64,000 nt of DNA from Caulobacter segnis (GTDB lineage: Bacteria; Pseudomonadota; Alphaproteobacteria; Caulobacterales; Caulobacteraceae): positions 1,674,001 through 1,738,000 of the forward strand of contig NZ_CP082923.1 of the NCBI RefSeq assembly GCF_019931575.1, in the 5' to 3' direction. This document shows positions 17,687 through 29,816 of this stretch, in pieces. The translations under genes were made by a program, and so were the position numbers. How positions within the stretch are numbered: position 1 is the stretch's first letter; each line of letters opens with the position of its first letter. The notes under the pieces are model-generated. The model worked only from the letters and a program-made list of their open reading frames with translations. It did not search any database and was not told where the DNA came from.

Positions 17687-19381
17687 ATGCTGATCGGCCT
17701 CTCCATCCGTGACGTCGTGCTCATCGAGAGCCTGGACCTGGCCATCGGCGAGGGCCTGACCGCGCTGACCGGCGAAACCGGGGCCGGCAAGTCGATCATT
17801 CTCGACGCCCTGGGCCTGGCCACCGGCGCGCGCGCCGACGCCGGCCTGGTGCGCCGAGGGGCCGCCGGCCACGCCTCGGCCACGGCGATCTTCGCCCTGC
17901 CGGCCGACCATCCCGCCTTCGCCTATCTGGACGACAAGGGCCTGGACTACGCCCGCGACGAGGACCTGGTCCTGCGCCGCCAGCTGTCGCCCGACGGCCG
18001 CTCCAGAGCCTTCGTCAACGACCAGGCCACCAGCGTCGGGGTGCTCAAGGACCTGGGCGGCCTGCTGCTGGAGGTCCACGGCCAGCACGAGACCGTCGGC
18101 CTGCTGGACCCCAAGACCCACCGGGGCCTGCTGGACACGTTCGGCGGCGTCAGCGTGGGCGCGGTCGCCTCGGCTTGGAGCGCGTGGCGCGCCGCCCGCG
18201 AGAAGGCCGACGCCCTGCGCGACCTGGCCGGCCGCGCCGCCGCCGAGACCGAGGAGCTGACGCTCCGTCTGTCCGAACTCGACCGCCTTGATCCTCGCGA
18301 GGGCGAGGAAGAGGCGTTGGCCGAGGAGCGGGCGCTGCTGAGTTCGGCCGAGAAGGTCATCACCGACGTCGCCTCGGCCCAGGACGCCCTGGGCGGCGAT
18401 TTCTCGGGCAAGCTGGCCCAGGCCTATCGCGCGCTCGAACGCGCGCGAGATCGGGCCCTGCAGGCTGGCGCGCCCGCCGACGGGGCGGCCATGGTCCGGC
18501 TGCAGGCTGCCTGCGACGCCGTCGACCGCGCCCTGGTCGAGGCCCAGGAAGCCAGCGCCGCCATCGACGCCGTGGCCGAATCCTTCGAATTCGAGCCCGA
18601 CCGCCTGGAAAAGGCCGAGGAGCGCCTGTTCGCCCTGCGCGGCATGGCCCGCAAGCTCAACGTCCTGGTCCAGGACCTGCCGGCCAAGCGCGCCGAGTTC
18701 GCCGCCCGCCTGCAGGCCATCGAGACCTCCGAGGACGCCCTCAAGGCCGCCGACCAGGAGGCCGCCGAGGCCCGCGAGGCCTATCTCTACGCCGCCGAGG
18801 CCCTGTCGGCCGAACGCCGCGCCGCCGGCGACACCCTGGCCAAGGCCGTCGAGGCCGAGCTGGCGCCGTTGAAGCTGGAAAAGGCCAGGTTCCGCGTCGC
18901 GGTCGAGGCTCTGCCCGAGGATCGCGCCGGTCCGACCGGCCTGGACCGCATCGCCTTCGAGATCTCGACCAACCCCGGCGCGCCGTTCGGTCCGATGGAG
19001 ACCATCGCCTCGGGCGGCGAACTGGCCCGTTTTGCTCTTGCGCTGAAGGCCGCCCTGGCTGGTCGCGGCGGCGGTCCGCAGCCCTTGATGATCTTCGACG
19101 AGGTGGATCAGGGCGTCGGCGGCGCCGTGGCCGACGCCGTGGGCCTGCGCCTGCAGCGCCTGGCGGCCAACGCCCAGGTTCTGGTGGTGACCCACTCGGC
19201 CCAGGTCGCCGCGCGGGGCGACGCCCACTGGCGGATCTCCAAGTCCGGGGACGACACCTCGACCCGCACGCGGGTCGAGCCGCTGAGCCCCGCCCAGCGC
19301 GAGGAGGAGATCGCCCGCATGCTGTCGGGGGCCGAGGTCACCGAGGCCGCGCGGGCGGCCGCCCGGGCCCTGATGGCCTGA
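17687..19381 (+). CDS. recN: DNA repair protein RecN
   Basis: SMC-like ATPase that helps repair double-strand breaks, 564 residues. Walker A is GETGAGKSII at residues 29-38. Long charged coiled-coil arms occupy the middle. The ABC signature region is ASGGELARFALALK, and Walker B is LMIFDEVDQGVGG. ATG at 17687 gives the standard MLIGLSIRDVVLIE start; a TTG three codons upstream is also possible. ligA follows after 70 bases. Confidence 0.95.
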   Translation: MLIGLSIRDVVLIESLDLAIGEGLTALTGETGAGKSIILDALGLATGARADAGLVRRGAAGHASATAIFALPADHPAFAYLDDKGLDYARDEDLVLRRQLSPDGRSRAFVNDQATSVGVLKDLGGLLLEVHGQHETVGLLDPKTHRGLLDTFGGVSVGAVASAWSAWRAAREKADALRDLAGRAAAETEELTLRLSELDRLDPREGEEEALAEERALLSSAEKVITDVASAQDALGGDFSGKLAQAYRALERARDRALQAGAPADGAAMVRLQAACDAVDRALVEAQEASAAIDAVAESFEFEPDRLEKAEERLFALRGMARKLNVLVQDLPAKRAEFAARLQAIETSEDALKAADQEAAEAREAYLYAAEALSAERRAAGDTLAKAVEAELAPLKLEKARFRVAVEALPEDRAGPTGLDRIAFEISTNPGAPFGPMETIASGGELARFALALKAALAGRGGGPQPLMIFDEVDQGVGGAVADAVGLRLQRLAANAQVLVVTHSAQVAARGDAHWRISKSGDDTSTRTRVEPLSPAQREEEIARMLSGAEVTEAARAAARALMA

Positions 19382-19415
19382 TCCCGACCTCGCGCGGTCC
19401 GGGCGAGGTTGCTAA

Positions 19416-22414
<2,999 letters not shown>

Positions 22415-22533
22415 GGCGCATCGCCGCAAGTCGAAATCCCGCCTCGTTTTCGCCTTCGGCCTTGTCCTGACTGGGCGGATCGCGCAACGAGGGACCCAAA
22501 CGCGCGTTTCAACCGCGCACTAGGGAGACACAT

Positions 22534-22950
22534 ATGCTTCGCACCGCCTTGATCGCCGCCGCCTTGACCTTCGCGTCGGGCTCGGCCTTCGCCGCCGACG
22601 TCACCGGCCTGTGGGCCACGCCCAGCAATGGCGGCCAGGTCGAGATCGCCCGCTGCGGCAACAGCCTGTGCGGCAAGCTGGTGACCTCCGATCCCATCAA
22701 GGCCGATCCGGGCCGCAAGGACGCCAAGAACAAGGACGCCGCCCAGCGCGGGCGACCGCTGAAGAACCTGCAGATGCTGTACGACTTCACCGGCGGCCCG
22801 ACCAAGTGGACTGGCGGCAAGGTCTATAATCCCGAGGATGGCGGCGTCTATTCGGGCACGATCGAGCTGCTCAGCGACAACGAACTGAAGCTGAAGGGCT
22901 GCATCGTCGCCCCGCTGTGCAAGACCCAAAAGTGGACGCGGTTGAAGTGA
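22534..22950 (+). CDS. Exported DUF2147 domain protein
   Basis: A 138-residue periplasmic or secreted protein. The signal peptide (LIAAALTFASGSAFA, cleaved near residue 20) is followed by the DUF2147 pattern: VTGLWATPSNGGQVEIARCGNSLCGKL, then GGKVYNPEDGGVYSG, then ELKLKGCIVAPLCKTQKWTR. The four Cys residues could form two disulfides. Family function is not established. It has its own upstream region of about 120 bases. Confidence 0.85.
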   Translation: MLRTALIAAALTFASGSAFAADVTGLWATPSNGGQVEIARCGNSLCGKLVTSDPIKADPGRKDAKNKDAAQRGRPLKNLQMLYDFTGGPTKWTGGKVYNPEDGGVYSGTIELLSDNELKLKGCIVAPLCKTQKWTRLK

Positions 22951-22957
22951 CAGATTT

Positions 22958-23081
22958 CCTTCTCCCCTTGCGGGAGAAGGTGTCATCCGCAGGATGACGG
23001 ATGAGGGGTTTCTCGGCGCGCCCGACGCGACCCCTCACCCGACCCACTCGTGGGCCACCCTCTACCGCAGGGGGAGAGGGA
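22958..23081. repeat. Intergenic mosaic palindromic element
   Basis: Series of hairpins: CCTTCTCCC / GGGAGAAGG (22958-22966 with 22972-22980), GTCATCC / GGATGAC (22982-22988 with 22992-22998), and, after a spacer, CCCACTCGTGGG and a CCCTCT...AGAGGG arm. The whole left half is an imperfect inverted copy of the right half (GAGGGGT ... ACCCCTC). It lies between convergent genes. The layout recalls the dispersed RIME-like intergenic elements of Alphaproteobacteria. Confidence 0.7.
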
Positions 23082-23087
23082 TTTAGG

Positions 23088-24899
23088 TCATAGCGGCGCG
23101 CAGGCTTCTTCCATCCACGCCCGCACTTCCGGCTCCACCCGAGGCCCGATCTCGCGCAGCACGCGCGCGTGATAGGCGTCGAACTGCGCCACCTCCTCGG
23201 GCGTCAGCAGGGTCTTGTCGACCAGGCGGCGATCGATCGGGGCCAGGGTCAGGGCCTCGAAGCGGTGCATCGGACGGTCACCGTCTCCGACCGGCTCGGC
23301 CGGCATGACGACCTCCAGGTTCTCGATCCGGATGCCGTATTCGCCGTCCTTGTAGTAGCCGGGCTCGTTCGAGACGATCATGCCGGGCTGCAGGGCGATG
23401 ACGTTCGGGGCCTTGGAGATCCGCTGCGGGCCCTCGTGGACGCCTAGATAGACACCGACGCCGTGGCCGGTGCCATGATCGTAATCCAGGCCGTGGGCCC
23501 ACAGCGCCATCCGCGCCAGGGCGTCGATGGCCGACCCGGTGGTGCCGGCCGGGAAGCGCAGGCGGGCGATGGCCAGGTGGCCCTTCAGGACCAGGGTGTT
23601 GCGCTGGACCATCTCGGCGCTGGGCTGGCCGATCGCCACCGTGCGGGTGACATCGGTGGTGCCGTCCAGGTACTGGCCGCCGCTGTCGACCAGCAGCAGC
23701 GAGCCCAGGGCGGCGCGCTGGTTGCTGCGCTCGGTCGGGCGATAGTGGGGCAGGGCCCCATGGCCGTTGGCCGCGCCGATGGTGTCGAAGCTGAGGTCCT
23801 TCAGCACGCCCGTGGCCTCGCGGAAGGCCTCCAGCTTGGCGACCGCCTCCTTCTCGTCCGGCGGATTGACCTGGCCCTCGGTGGCCAGCCAGTGCAGGAA
23901 GCGGGTCAGGGCCGCGCCGTCGCGCCTGTGCGCCTCGCGCGTGCCGTCCAGCTCGATGTCGTTCTTGCAGGCGCGGGGCAGGGTGCAGGGGTCCATGGCC
24001 CGCACGATCCTCGACCCGGCGGCGGCCAGCATGTCGAAATACCAGGCCGAGGACTGGCCAGGATCGACCAGCACGCTCTTGCCCGAGAGATCGCCTAGCG
24101 CCTCGGCCAGCTTGTCCGGCGTTTCCAGAGAGACCTGGTTGCCCAGCCAGGCGGGCAGGTCGGTGGTGACCTTGGCCGGCTCGATGAACAGGCGGGCCGT
24201 GCCGTCGGCGTTCAGGATGGCCTGCGACAGCGGCAGGGGCGAGCGAATGACGTCGCCGCCGCGGATGTTGAACAGCCAGGCGATCGAGGCCGGGGCGGTG
24301 ATCACCGCCGCGTCCGCGCCCAGGGCCGCGACCGAAGCGCCGACGCGGGCGCGCTTGGAGCTCGACTCCTCGCCGGCGTATTCGACGAAGTGCGGCACGA
24401 TGGGGGCCATCGGCTGGGCGGGGCGGGCCTCGCCCCAGGCCTGGTCGACGGGATTGGCGGCGACGGGCTTGAGCACCGCGCCGGCGCGGCTGGCGGCGGC
24501 CTTCAGACCCTCCAGGGCGGCAGGGCTGTGCAGGCGGGCGTCGTAGCCGATGATCGCGCCCTGCTCGGCGGTCTCGAGATAGGCGGGCACGCCGCCCTCG
24601 ACGAGGTCGCGGATCTCGAACACGCCCTGGTCGACCTGTTCGCGGACCTGCAGGGTGTAGCGGCCGTCGACGAAGACGGCGGCGCGGTCCTTCAGGATCA
24701 CGCCCGCGCCGGCCGAGCCGGTGAAGCCGCTGGCCCACGCCAGGCGGTCGTTGGCGGCGGGCAGGTATTCGTTCTGGTGCTCGTCCTCGTGCGGCACAAG
24801 GAAGCCGTCCAGCCCCTGCGCGGCCATGGCGGCGCGGATCAGCGGGACGTGCTTGGGGCCGAAGGACGGGTCGGTGGATTCATCGAAGGTCTGGCGCAT
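23088..24899 (-). CDS. Xaa-Pro aminopeptidase (aminopeptidase P, M24 family)
   Basis: Removes N-terminal residues that precede proline. It has 603 residues: two creatinase-like N-terminal domains and a pita-bread catalytic domain. Metal ligands are visible in LLVDSGGQYLDGTTDVTRT (two Asp), GTGHGVGVYLGVHEG (His), NEPGYY (Glu) and IRIENLEVV (Glu). The length and C-terminal extension fit the long eukaryote-like APP1 form. ATG at 24899 (MRQTFDES) is preferred to a start 11 codons upstream. Confidence 0.92.
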   Translation of the reverse strand: MRQTFDESTDPSFGPKHVPLIRAAMAAQGLDGFLVPHEDEHQNEYLPAANDRLAWASGFTGSAGAGVILKDRAAVFVDGRYTLQVREQVDQGVFEIRDLVEGGVPAYLETAEQGAIIGYDARLHSPAALEGLKAAASRAGAVLKPVAANPVDQAWGEARPAQPMAPIVPHFVEYAGEESSSKRARVGASVAALGADAAVITAPASIAWLFNIRGGDVIRSPLPLSQAILNADGTARLFIEPAKVTTDLPAWLGNQVSLETPDKLAEALGDLSGKSVLVDPGQSSAWYFDMLAAAGSRIVRAMDPCTLPRACKNDIELDGTREAHRRDGAALTRFLHWLATEGQVNPPDEKEAVAKLEAFREATGVLKDLSFDTIGAANGHGALPHYRPTERSNQRAALGSLLLVDSGGQYLDGTTDVTRTVAIGQPSAEMVQRNTLVLKGHLAIARLRFPAGTTGSAIDALARMALWAHGLDYDHGTGHGVGVYLGVHEGPQRISKAPNVIALQPGMIVSNEPGYYKDGEYGIRIENLEVVMPAEPVGDGDRPMHRFEALTLAPIDRRLVDKTLLTPEEVAQFDAYHARVLREIGPRVEPEVRAWMEEACAPL

Positions 24900-24941
24900 G
24901 CCTCGATGTAATCCCCCGACCCGGCCCTGCAAAGGGGACGT

Positions 24942-25376
24942 TTATTGCTGCGGTTGGGTCGGCGGATTGTCCGGCGAGGCCGCCTGGTTGTTGGGGCTGG
25001 ACGTGGCGCGGTCGGCGGCGTCCTGGGCCGACTGGTTGGCGTTGGCGGCGGCCCGCTCGGTGTCGCGGCGCACCTGGTCGGCGGTCGAGCGCGCGTCGCG
25101 GGCGGCGTTCTCGGCGGCGACCTGGGCGGCCTGGGTGGCCGACTGCGCGCCCTCGACCAGACCGGCCTGGCGGCCCTGCTCCTGGGCTTGCTGGATCTGG
25201 TTGGGATCGGTCCCGGCCGGGCGCATCAGCAGGAAGCCGACGGCGATCACGGCCACGATGGCGATCATGCCGGCGATCAGCCAGCCGGCGCTGCCGCCGC
25301 TGCTGCGCTCGCGAATCTCGACATGACGCTCCACGGGGCGTTCGGGCGGCGGGATGTTCGGGTCGGTGTAGGTCAT
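24942..25376 (-). CDS. Hypothetical single-pass membrane protein with Ala-rich coiled coil
   Basis: Not recognised as a named family. The 144 residues comprise a charged cytoplasmic N terminus, one transmembrane helix (WLIAGMIAIVAVIAVGFLLM, about residues 31-50), then an Ala/Gln/Arg-rich region with heptad character (AQVAAENAARDARSTADQVR) and a Pro/Asn/Gln-rich tail. The repetitive helix would lie in the periplasm. It sits between prmA and the aminopeptidase gene on the same strand. Confidence 0.7.
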   Translation of the reverse strand: MTYTDPNIPPPERPVERHVEIRERSSGGSAGWLIAGMIAIVAVIAVGFLLMRPAGTDPNQIQQAQEQGRQAGLVEGAQSATQAAQVAAENAARDARSTADQVRRDTERAAANANQSAQDAADRATSSPNNQAASPDNPPTQPQQ

Positions 25377-25437
25377 CGAGGCGGCTCCTCCAGCCATTGT
25401 TCTGGCTGGAGAAACGTGAGCCCCGAGGCGGAGGTTC

Positions 25438-26304
25438 CTACGGCCGCTGCAGGACCAGGGTCGCCCAGGCGTCGCGGTGTATGCGGCTCACGACCTTGAA
25501 GCCGCGCGACAGGTAGGCGGCCTTGACCATCCGCTCCTGGGTGCGCAACAGGCCCGACAGGATGACCGTGCCGCCAGGGACCAGGGCATGCTTGATGTCC
25601 TGAGCCAGGCTGATCAGCGGACGGGCCAGGATGTTGGCGAACACCAGGTCGTAGGGCGCGTTCTGGGCCACCAGCTTGTTCGACAGGCCCGAGGCGTGGA
25701 CGAAGCGGGCGTTGGCCTTGTTGACCTGGGCGTTTTCCTTGGCGATCCGGACGGACGGCTTGTCGATGTCGGTGCCGACCGCCAGCTTGGTGCCGGTGCG
25801 GGCGGCGGCGATGGCCAGCAGGCCCGTGCCGGCGCCGACATCCAGCACCTTGTTGAACTTGCGCGCCTTGATCAGGCGGTCATAGGCCTGCAGGCAGCCG
25901 ACCGTGGTGCCATGGTGGCCCGTGCCGAAGGCCGCCCCGGCCTCGATGCGCAGGTTGACCGTGCTGGCCGGCAGGCGGCCACGATCGTGCATGCCGTAGA
26001 CGAAGAAGCGGCCGGCGCGCACCGGCGGCAGGCCCGACAGCGCCATGGCCAGCCAGTCGGCGTCGGCCAGGGTGTCACGCGTGACCTTCAGGTCGTACCC
26101 GGCCAGCAGGGCCATCAGGCCCTCGTCTTCCTCCTCGGTGGTGGGGAAGGCGTCGATGCGCCAGACGTTCTTGTCCTCGTCCTCTTCCAGGATCGAGTAG
26201 GTCGCGCCTTCCAGGCCGGGATGGTTGTCGATGGCGTCGGCGGCGGTCTCGGCGTCGGCGCGCGCGCCGCGGGCGACGATCTGCTGGGGCGTATAGTCGG
26301 TCAT
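25438..26304 (-). CDS. prmA: Ribosomal protein L11 methyltransferase PrmA
   Basis: SAM-dependent methyltransferase that trimethylates ribosomal protein L11. It has 288 residues, with an N-terminal substrate-recognition domain and a C-terminal Rossmann domain: [21 protein letters not shown], motif [18 protein letters not shown], and [13 protein letters not shown], the NxL/I catalytic-site signature. Start ATG at 26304. Confidence 0.92.
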   Translation of the reverse strand: MTDYTPQQIVARGARADAETAADAIDNHPGLEGATYSILEEDEDKNVWRIDAFPTTEEEDEGLMALLAGYDLKVTRDTLADADWLAMALSGLPPVRAGRFFVYGMHDRGRLPASTVNLRIEAGAAFGTGHHGTTVGCLQAYDRLIKARKFNKVLDVGAGTGLLAIAAARTGTKLAVGTDIDKPSVRIAKENAQVNKANARFVHASGLSNKLVAQNAPYDLVFANILARPLISLAQDIKHALVPGGTVILSGLLRTQERMVKAAYLSRGFKVVSRIHRDAWATLVLQRP

Positions 26305-26343
26305 GCCGCCCCGTTAGCGGCAAAGGGCCGAAAAAGCGAGCCT

Positions 26344-26844
26344 TCAGCGCGTGGTCATGCCCACCGCCGCCGCATCGGCCAGCACCGTCGGGACCGGTTG
26401 CGGCGCTCGATCCTCCGGCAGGGAGACGTCGAGGATGTCGCCGCGCTCGGACGCCCAGTGGGATGCGTCGTCGGACGGTGGCGGCGTGGCGGGGCCATGG
26501 CGGCCGGACACATAGGGCGGCACGTCGGGCGCGGGCGCCGGCGCGTAGTCAGGCTCGTACGACACCATCTGAACCGGCGGCGGTCGCGTCGCCTCCAGGA
26601 AGTCGGTGCCGACGACATAGTCGGGGACCTTGCCGGCCGGCCAGGCGATCGGCTCGGCATAGTCCTGCTGGGCGACGCGCGTGGGCTCCATCTCCGGATT
26701 GTATGGCTCCAGCTGCGGGCCGGGACGCATGGCCAGCCCGGCCAGGACGCCCACCACGGCGAAGGCCGGCGCGCCATAGGTCACGGGCCGGGTGACGGCG
26801 AAGGTCTTCAGGCTTTCCAGGATCTGTTCGAGGCGCTGGTCCAT
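26344..26844 (-). CDS. Hypothetical anchored protein with Pro-rich tail
   Basis: A 166-residue protein not assignable to a family. A short N-terminal amphipathic part (MDQRLEQILESLKTFAV) precedes one hydrophobic segment (TYGAPAFAVVGVLAGLAM, about residues 22-40), followed by a long low-complexity, Pro- and Asp-rich region that would be periplasmic. The ATG at 26844 is used because the reading frame further upstream runs antisense through the LtrA gene. It is 39 bases from the prmA start, on the same strand. Confidence 0.65.
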   Translation of the reverse strand: MDQRLEQILESLKTFAVTRPVTYGAPAFAVVGVLAGLAMRPGPQLEPYNPEMEPTRVAQQDYAEPIAWPAGKVPDYVVGTDFLEATRPPPVQMVSYEPDYAPAPAPDVPPYVSGRHGPATPPPSDDASHWASERGDILDVSLPEDRAPQPVPTVLADAAAVGMTTR

Positions 26845-26931
26845 ATCGCGATAGCGCGCGAGGCTGGCAATTGGTTCTAAGCGGGACGAAAGCCCTCGCG
26901 GGACTCGGGGCGACGGCTCTAGGTTGCCGCC

Positions 26932-28104
26932 ATGACCAACCGCCGCCCGCTGCTGCGCGAACGCCACGCGCACGAACACGCCCGCGTCACCTATGTGGAG
27001 CTGTTCTTCGACCTCGTCTTCGTGTTCGCGGTCACCCAGCTGTCGCATGGCCTGATCGCCCATCCCACGGGCCTGGGCGTGCTGCACACAGGCCTGCTGC
27101 TGCTGGCCGTCTGGTGGGCCTGGGTCTACACGGCCTGGGTCACCAACTGGATGGACCCCGAGCGGACGCCGGTGCGGATCATGCTGTTCGTGATGATGGC
27201 CGCCGCCCTGGTGCTGGCCGCCGCCATTCCGGACGCCTTCGAAGGCCGGGGCCTGGTCTTCGCCTGCGCCTATGTCTTCATCCAGGTGGGGCGGACCCTG
27301 TTCTTCCTGGTCGGCGTCTGGCGCGAGCCCGCGCACCGGGTGAACTTCGTCCGCATCCTGTCCTGGTTCGTGGTTTCCGCGGTCTTGTGGATCGCGGGGG
27401 CCTTCCAGCAGGGCGAGGCGCGCCTGCTGGTCTGGGCCGTGGCCATGGCCATCGAGTACGCCGCGCCGGCCATGGGCTATTGGACGCCGGGAATCGGACG
27501 CTCGAACGCCACGGACTGGAGCGTCGAAGGCGCGCATCTGGCCGAGCGCTGCGCCCTGTTCACGATCATCGCCCTGGGCGAGTCGATCATCGTCGCGGGC
27601 GCCACCGTCGTCGGCCTGCCCTGGAGCGCCGAGGTCATCGCCGCCTTCGCCAGCGCCGTGGTCTGCAGCATAGCCATGTGGTGGATCTACTTCTCGGCCA
27701 CGGCCGAGGCGGCCAGCGAGGCCATCGCCCATTCAGCAAATCCCGGCGCCATCGCCCGCGTGGCCTATACCTACAGTCACCTGCTGCCGGTCGCGGGGAT
27801 CATCGTCACGGCGGTCGGCGACGAGTGGGTCATCCACCATCCGCTGGGCCACGCCGACTTCAAGACCGCCGCGGCCGTGATCGGCGGGCCGGCGCTGTTC
27901 CTGTTCGGCTCGCTGGTCTTCAAGCTGGCGGTGTTCAGGCGCTGGTCGCCGACGCGGATCTCGGGACTGGCCCTGCTGGCGGTCCTGGCGCTGGCGGCGG
28001 GATATCTGAGCCCGCTGGTCCTGTCGGTCCTGACGACCCTGGTCCTGGTGCTGGTGGGGGGCTGGGAGACGGCGCTGTCGGCGCGTCAGAAGGCCCCTGC
28101 CTGA
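26932..28104 (+). CDS. Low temperature requirement protein A (LtrA) family membrane protein
   Basis: A 390-residue integral membrane protein with about ten to twelve helices. The N-terminal motif VTYVELFFDLVFVFAVTQLSH and the central AERCALFTIIALGESIIVAGATV are family signatures. The founding member was linked to cold growth in Listeria; the activity is not established. It has its own promoter region opposite the anchored-protein gene (87 bases). Confidence 0.88.
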   Translation: MTNRRPLLRERHAHEHARVTYVELFFDLVFVFAVTQLSHGLIAHPTGLGVLHTGLLLLAVWWAWVYTAWVTNWMDPERTPVRIMLFVMMAAALVLAAAIPDAFEGRGLVFACAYVFIQVGRTLFFLVGVWREPAHRVNFVRILSWFVVSAVLWIAGAFQQGEARLLVWAVAMAIEYAAPAMGYWTPGIGRSNATDWSVEGAHLAERCALFTIIALGESIIVAGATVVGLPWSAEVIAAFASAVVCSIAMWWIYFSATAEAASEAIAHSANPGAIARVAYTYSHLLPVAGIIVTAVGDEWVIHHPLGHADFKTAAAVIGGPALFLFGSLVFKLAVFRRWSPTRISGLALLAVLALAAGYLSPLVLSVLTTLVLVLVGGWETALSARQKAPA

Positions 28105-28129
28105 AAGGGATTTGGGGCCGAAAAACCTG

Positions 28130-28156
28130 AATTCAAGAATTGGCGAGCGGCCAATT
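28130..28156 (+). promoter_or_regulatory. Overlapping palindromes upstream of arr
   Basis: AATTC-AA-GAATT at 28130-28141 overlaps AATTGGC-GAGCG-GCCAATT at 28138-28156. Both are perfect inverted repeats with AT-rich ends in a GC-rich region, 65-90 bases before the arr start. They could be an operator or part of a hairpin; no regulator gene is adjacent. Confidence 0.45.
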
Positions 28157-28220
28157 GTGCGCAGTCTGTAGCGCCTTCGCAGGGGACTTTGGGGTCCCGC
28201 CACGCAAGGGCCGTTGACCG

Positions 28221-28631
28221 ATGACCGCTACGCCATTCGCCCCGTCGTTCTTCCACGGCGCCAAGGCCGACCTGAAGGAAGGCGACCTGATCGGGTCTGG
28301 CTTCGCCTCCAACTATGGAGCGCGCAAGCAAGCCGCCTTCGTCTACCTGACCGCCACCCTGGACGCCGCCGTCTGGGGCGCGGAGCTGGCGGTCGGGGAG
28401 GGGGCGGGCAGGATCTACGTCGTCGAGCCGACCGGGCCACTGGAGGACGACCCGAACCTGACCGACCAGAAGTTTCCCGGCAATCCGACCCGGTCGTATC
28501 GCTCGCGCGATCCGCTGCGGATCATCGGCGAGGTGATCCACTGGCGGGGGCATGCGCCGGAGCAGCTCCAGGCCATGAGAGACGGCCTGGCCGAGCTGGA
28601 CCGGCGGGGCGTCGAGGCGATCGAGGACTGA
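28221..28631 (+). CDS. arr: NAD(+)--rifampin ADP-ribosyltransferase Arr
   Basis: A 136-residue enzyme that inactivates rifamycins by ADP-ribosylation of a hydroxyl group. The family pattern is present from end to end: FFHGAKADLKEGDLIGSGFASNYG, the GRIYVVEPTGPLEDDPNLTDQKFPGNPTRSYRS block (split over about residues 67-99) and DPLRIIGEVI. Length matches known chromosomal Arr proteins. In environmental Proteobacteria such genes are intrinsic and do not by themselves show clinical-type acquisition. The overlapping palindromes upstream may control it. Confidence 0.93.
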   Translation: MTATPFAPSFFHGAKADLKEGDLIGSGFASNYGARKQAAFVYLTATLDAAVWGAELAVGEGAGRIYVVEPTGPLEDDPNLTDQKFPGNPTRSYRSRDPLRIIGEVIHWRGHAPEQLQAMRDGLAELDRRGVEAIED

Positions 28632-28634
28632 GCC

Positions 28635-28901
28635 TTAATAGGCGGCGGGATCCCGGGTCTTCACGGCCCGGCGATCCAGCTTCTCGATCCGCCCGGCGGC
28701 GCTCACCTCTATGGTGGTGACGTCCATCGAGGCCAGCAGGCTGTCGTGCACCTTGATCCAGCGCAGGCGTTCACGGCCGTCCGGCAGCGGCTGGCGCAGG
28801 GTGGGCTGACCATACGGCTGAAGCGCTTCGGCCAGAGTACGGGCTGGAGCCGCGGGCGTCGCCAGGGACTGGGCTTCCTGTACGGGCAGGTCAAGGACCA
28901 T
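28635..28901 (-). CDS. Small hypothetical protein downstream of plsY
   Basis: An 88-residue protein without a recognised domain. A strong Shine-Dalgarno sequence (AAGGAGGT, about 6 bases upstream) supports the ATG at 28901. The C-terminal half (LRWIKVHDSLLASMDVTTIEVS, AGRIEKLDRRAVKTRD) looks like a small beta-rich fold; no signal or membrane segment. It begins 11 bases after the plsY stop on the same strand, so it is probably co-transcribed. It ends convergent with arr, 3 bases away. Confidence 0.65.
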   Translation of the reverse strand: MVLDLPVQEAQSLATPAAPARTLAEALQPYGQPTLRQPLPDGRERLRWIKVHDSLLASMDVTTIEVSAAGRIEKLDRRAVKTRDPAAY

Positions 28902-28912
28902 CGCCAACCTCC

Positions 28913-29596
28913 TTAAGAGCCTCGCGAATGCTGCCGCACATTGAGCGCGCTGTCGCCTCCCAGGCGTGGCTCGGTTCCGGCCAGCAGCCGCTGGATGTTG
29001 GCGCGGTGGCGGGCGATCACATAGACGCCGCCGGCGATGACCAGCAGGCGATAGGCCAGCGGATGCTCCAGGCCGCAGACTAGGGCGATGGCGGTCACGG
29101 CGGCCAGCATCGAGCCCAGCGAGACGATCCGGAACGCCGCCACCACGACGATGAATACCGCCGCCGCGCCGAGGCCGACGGGCCAGGAGATCGCTAACAG
29201 CACGCCCAGGCCCGTTGCCGCCGACTTCCCGCCGGTAAAGCCCAGCCAGATCGAACGGGCGTGTCCGAGCAAGACGGCGAGGCCAGCCAGGCATATTCCC
29301 CAGGGTGTCCATGTCTGCAGGGCGGTCGGCGTGACGGTCGGCAAGCCGGAGAGCCCATGATAGAGCGCGCGGGCCAGCAGCACGGCCGCGACGCCCTTCA
29401 GGATATCGACCGTCAGCACGATCAGCCCGGGACCGACGCCGAGCGTGCGCAGGGCGTTGGTGGCGCCGGTGGACTTCGAGCCCAGCTCCCGGATGTCGAC
29501 GCCTTTCACCAGCCTACCGGCCCAATAGCCGGTGGGCGTCGCGCCGAGCAGATAGGCGGCCGCCAGGAGAGCGAGGCTCGCGAGCCAGACGGTCAT
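28913..29596 (-). CDS. plsY: Glycerol-3-phosphate acyltransferase PlsY
   Basis: Membrane enzyme that transfers acyl groups from acyl-phosphate to glycerol-3-phosphate, the first step of phospholipid synthesis. It has 227 residues and about five helices. The three family motifs are present: GSKSTGATNALRTLG, GHARSIWLGFTGGKSAATG and ARHRANIQRL. ATG at 29596 (MTVWLAS) begins the first helix; upstream in-frame codons are not convincing. The 220 bases before it hold no gene. Confidence 0.93.
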   Translation of the reverse strand: MTVWLASLALLAAAYLLGATPTGYWAGRLVKGVDIRELGSKSTGATNALRTLGVGPGLIVLTVDILKGVAAVLLARALYHGLSGLPTVTPTALQTWTPWGICLAGLAVLLGHARSIWLGFTGGKSAATGLGVLLAISWPVGLGAAAVFIVVVAAFRIVSLGSMLAAVTAIALVCGLEHPLAYRLLVIAGGVYVIARHRANIQRLLAGTEPRLGGDSALNVRQHSRGS

Positions 29597-29781
29597 GACG
29601 CTTCCCCCCGAGGCTTTGGAGGAGCTTGCGCCCAAAACTCCCGCGCTCATAGAGAGAGGGGAGAGCGCGTCTGTCCTCGGCGTTCGCGAGGTTGAATGCA
29701 GCGAAATCAACGCCTTGTCGATTTCGGGCGCCGCTGATGATCCGCGTTCAGCCTCGCCCCATATTCAATGCGCGTGGCTAA

Positions 29782-29806
29782 AATCCTCCCCCAGCGGGGA
29801 AGGATT
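29782..29806 (-). terminator. Terminator of the uvrD/pcrA gene
   Basis: On the minus strand AATCCT-T-CCCC / GGGG-AGGATT forms a 10-bp stem with one bulge and a 4-base loop, then TTTTAG. It begins 11 bases after the helicase stop codon. Confidence 0.75.
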
Positions 29807-29816
29807 GGATTGAGCC

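Noticed and set aside
26845-27732. Long N-terminal extension of the anchored-protein frame
   Set aside because: It is antisense to the LtrA coding region and has shadow-type composition.
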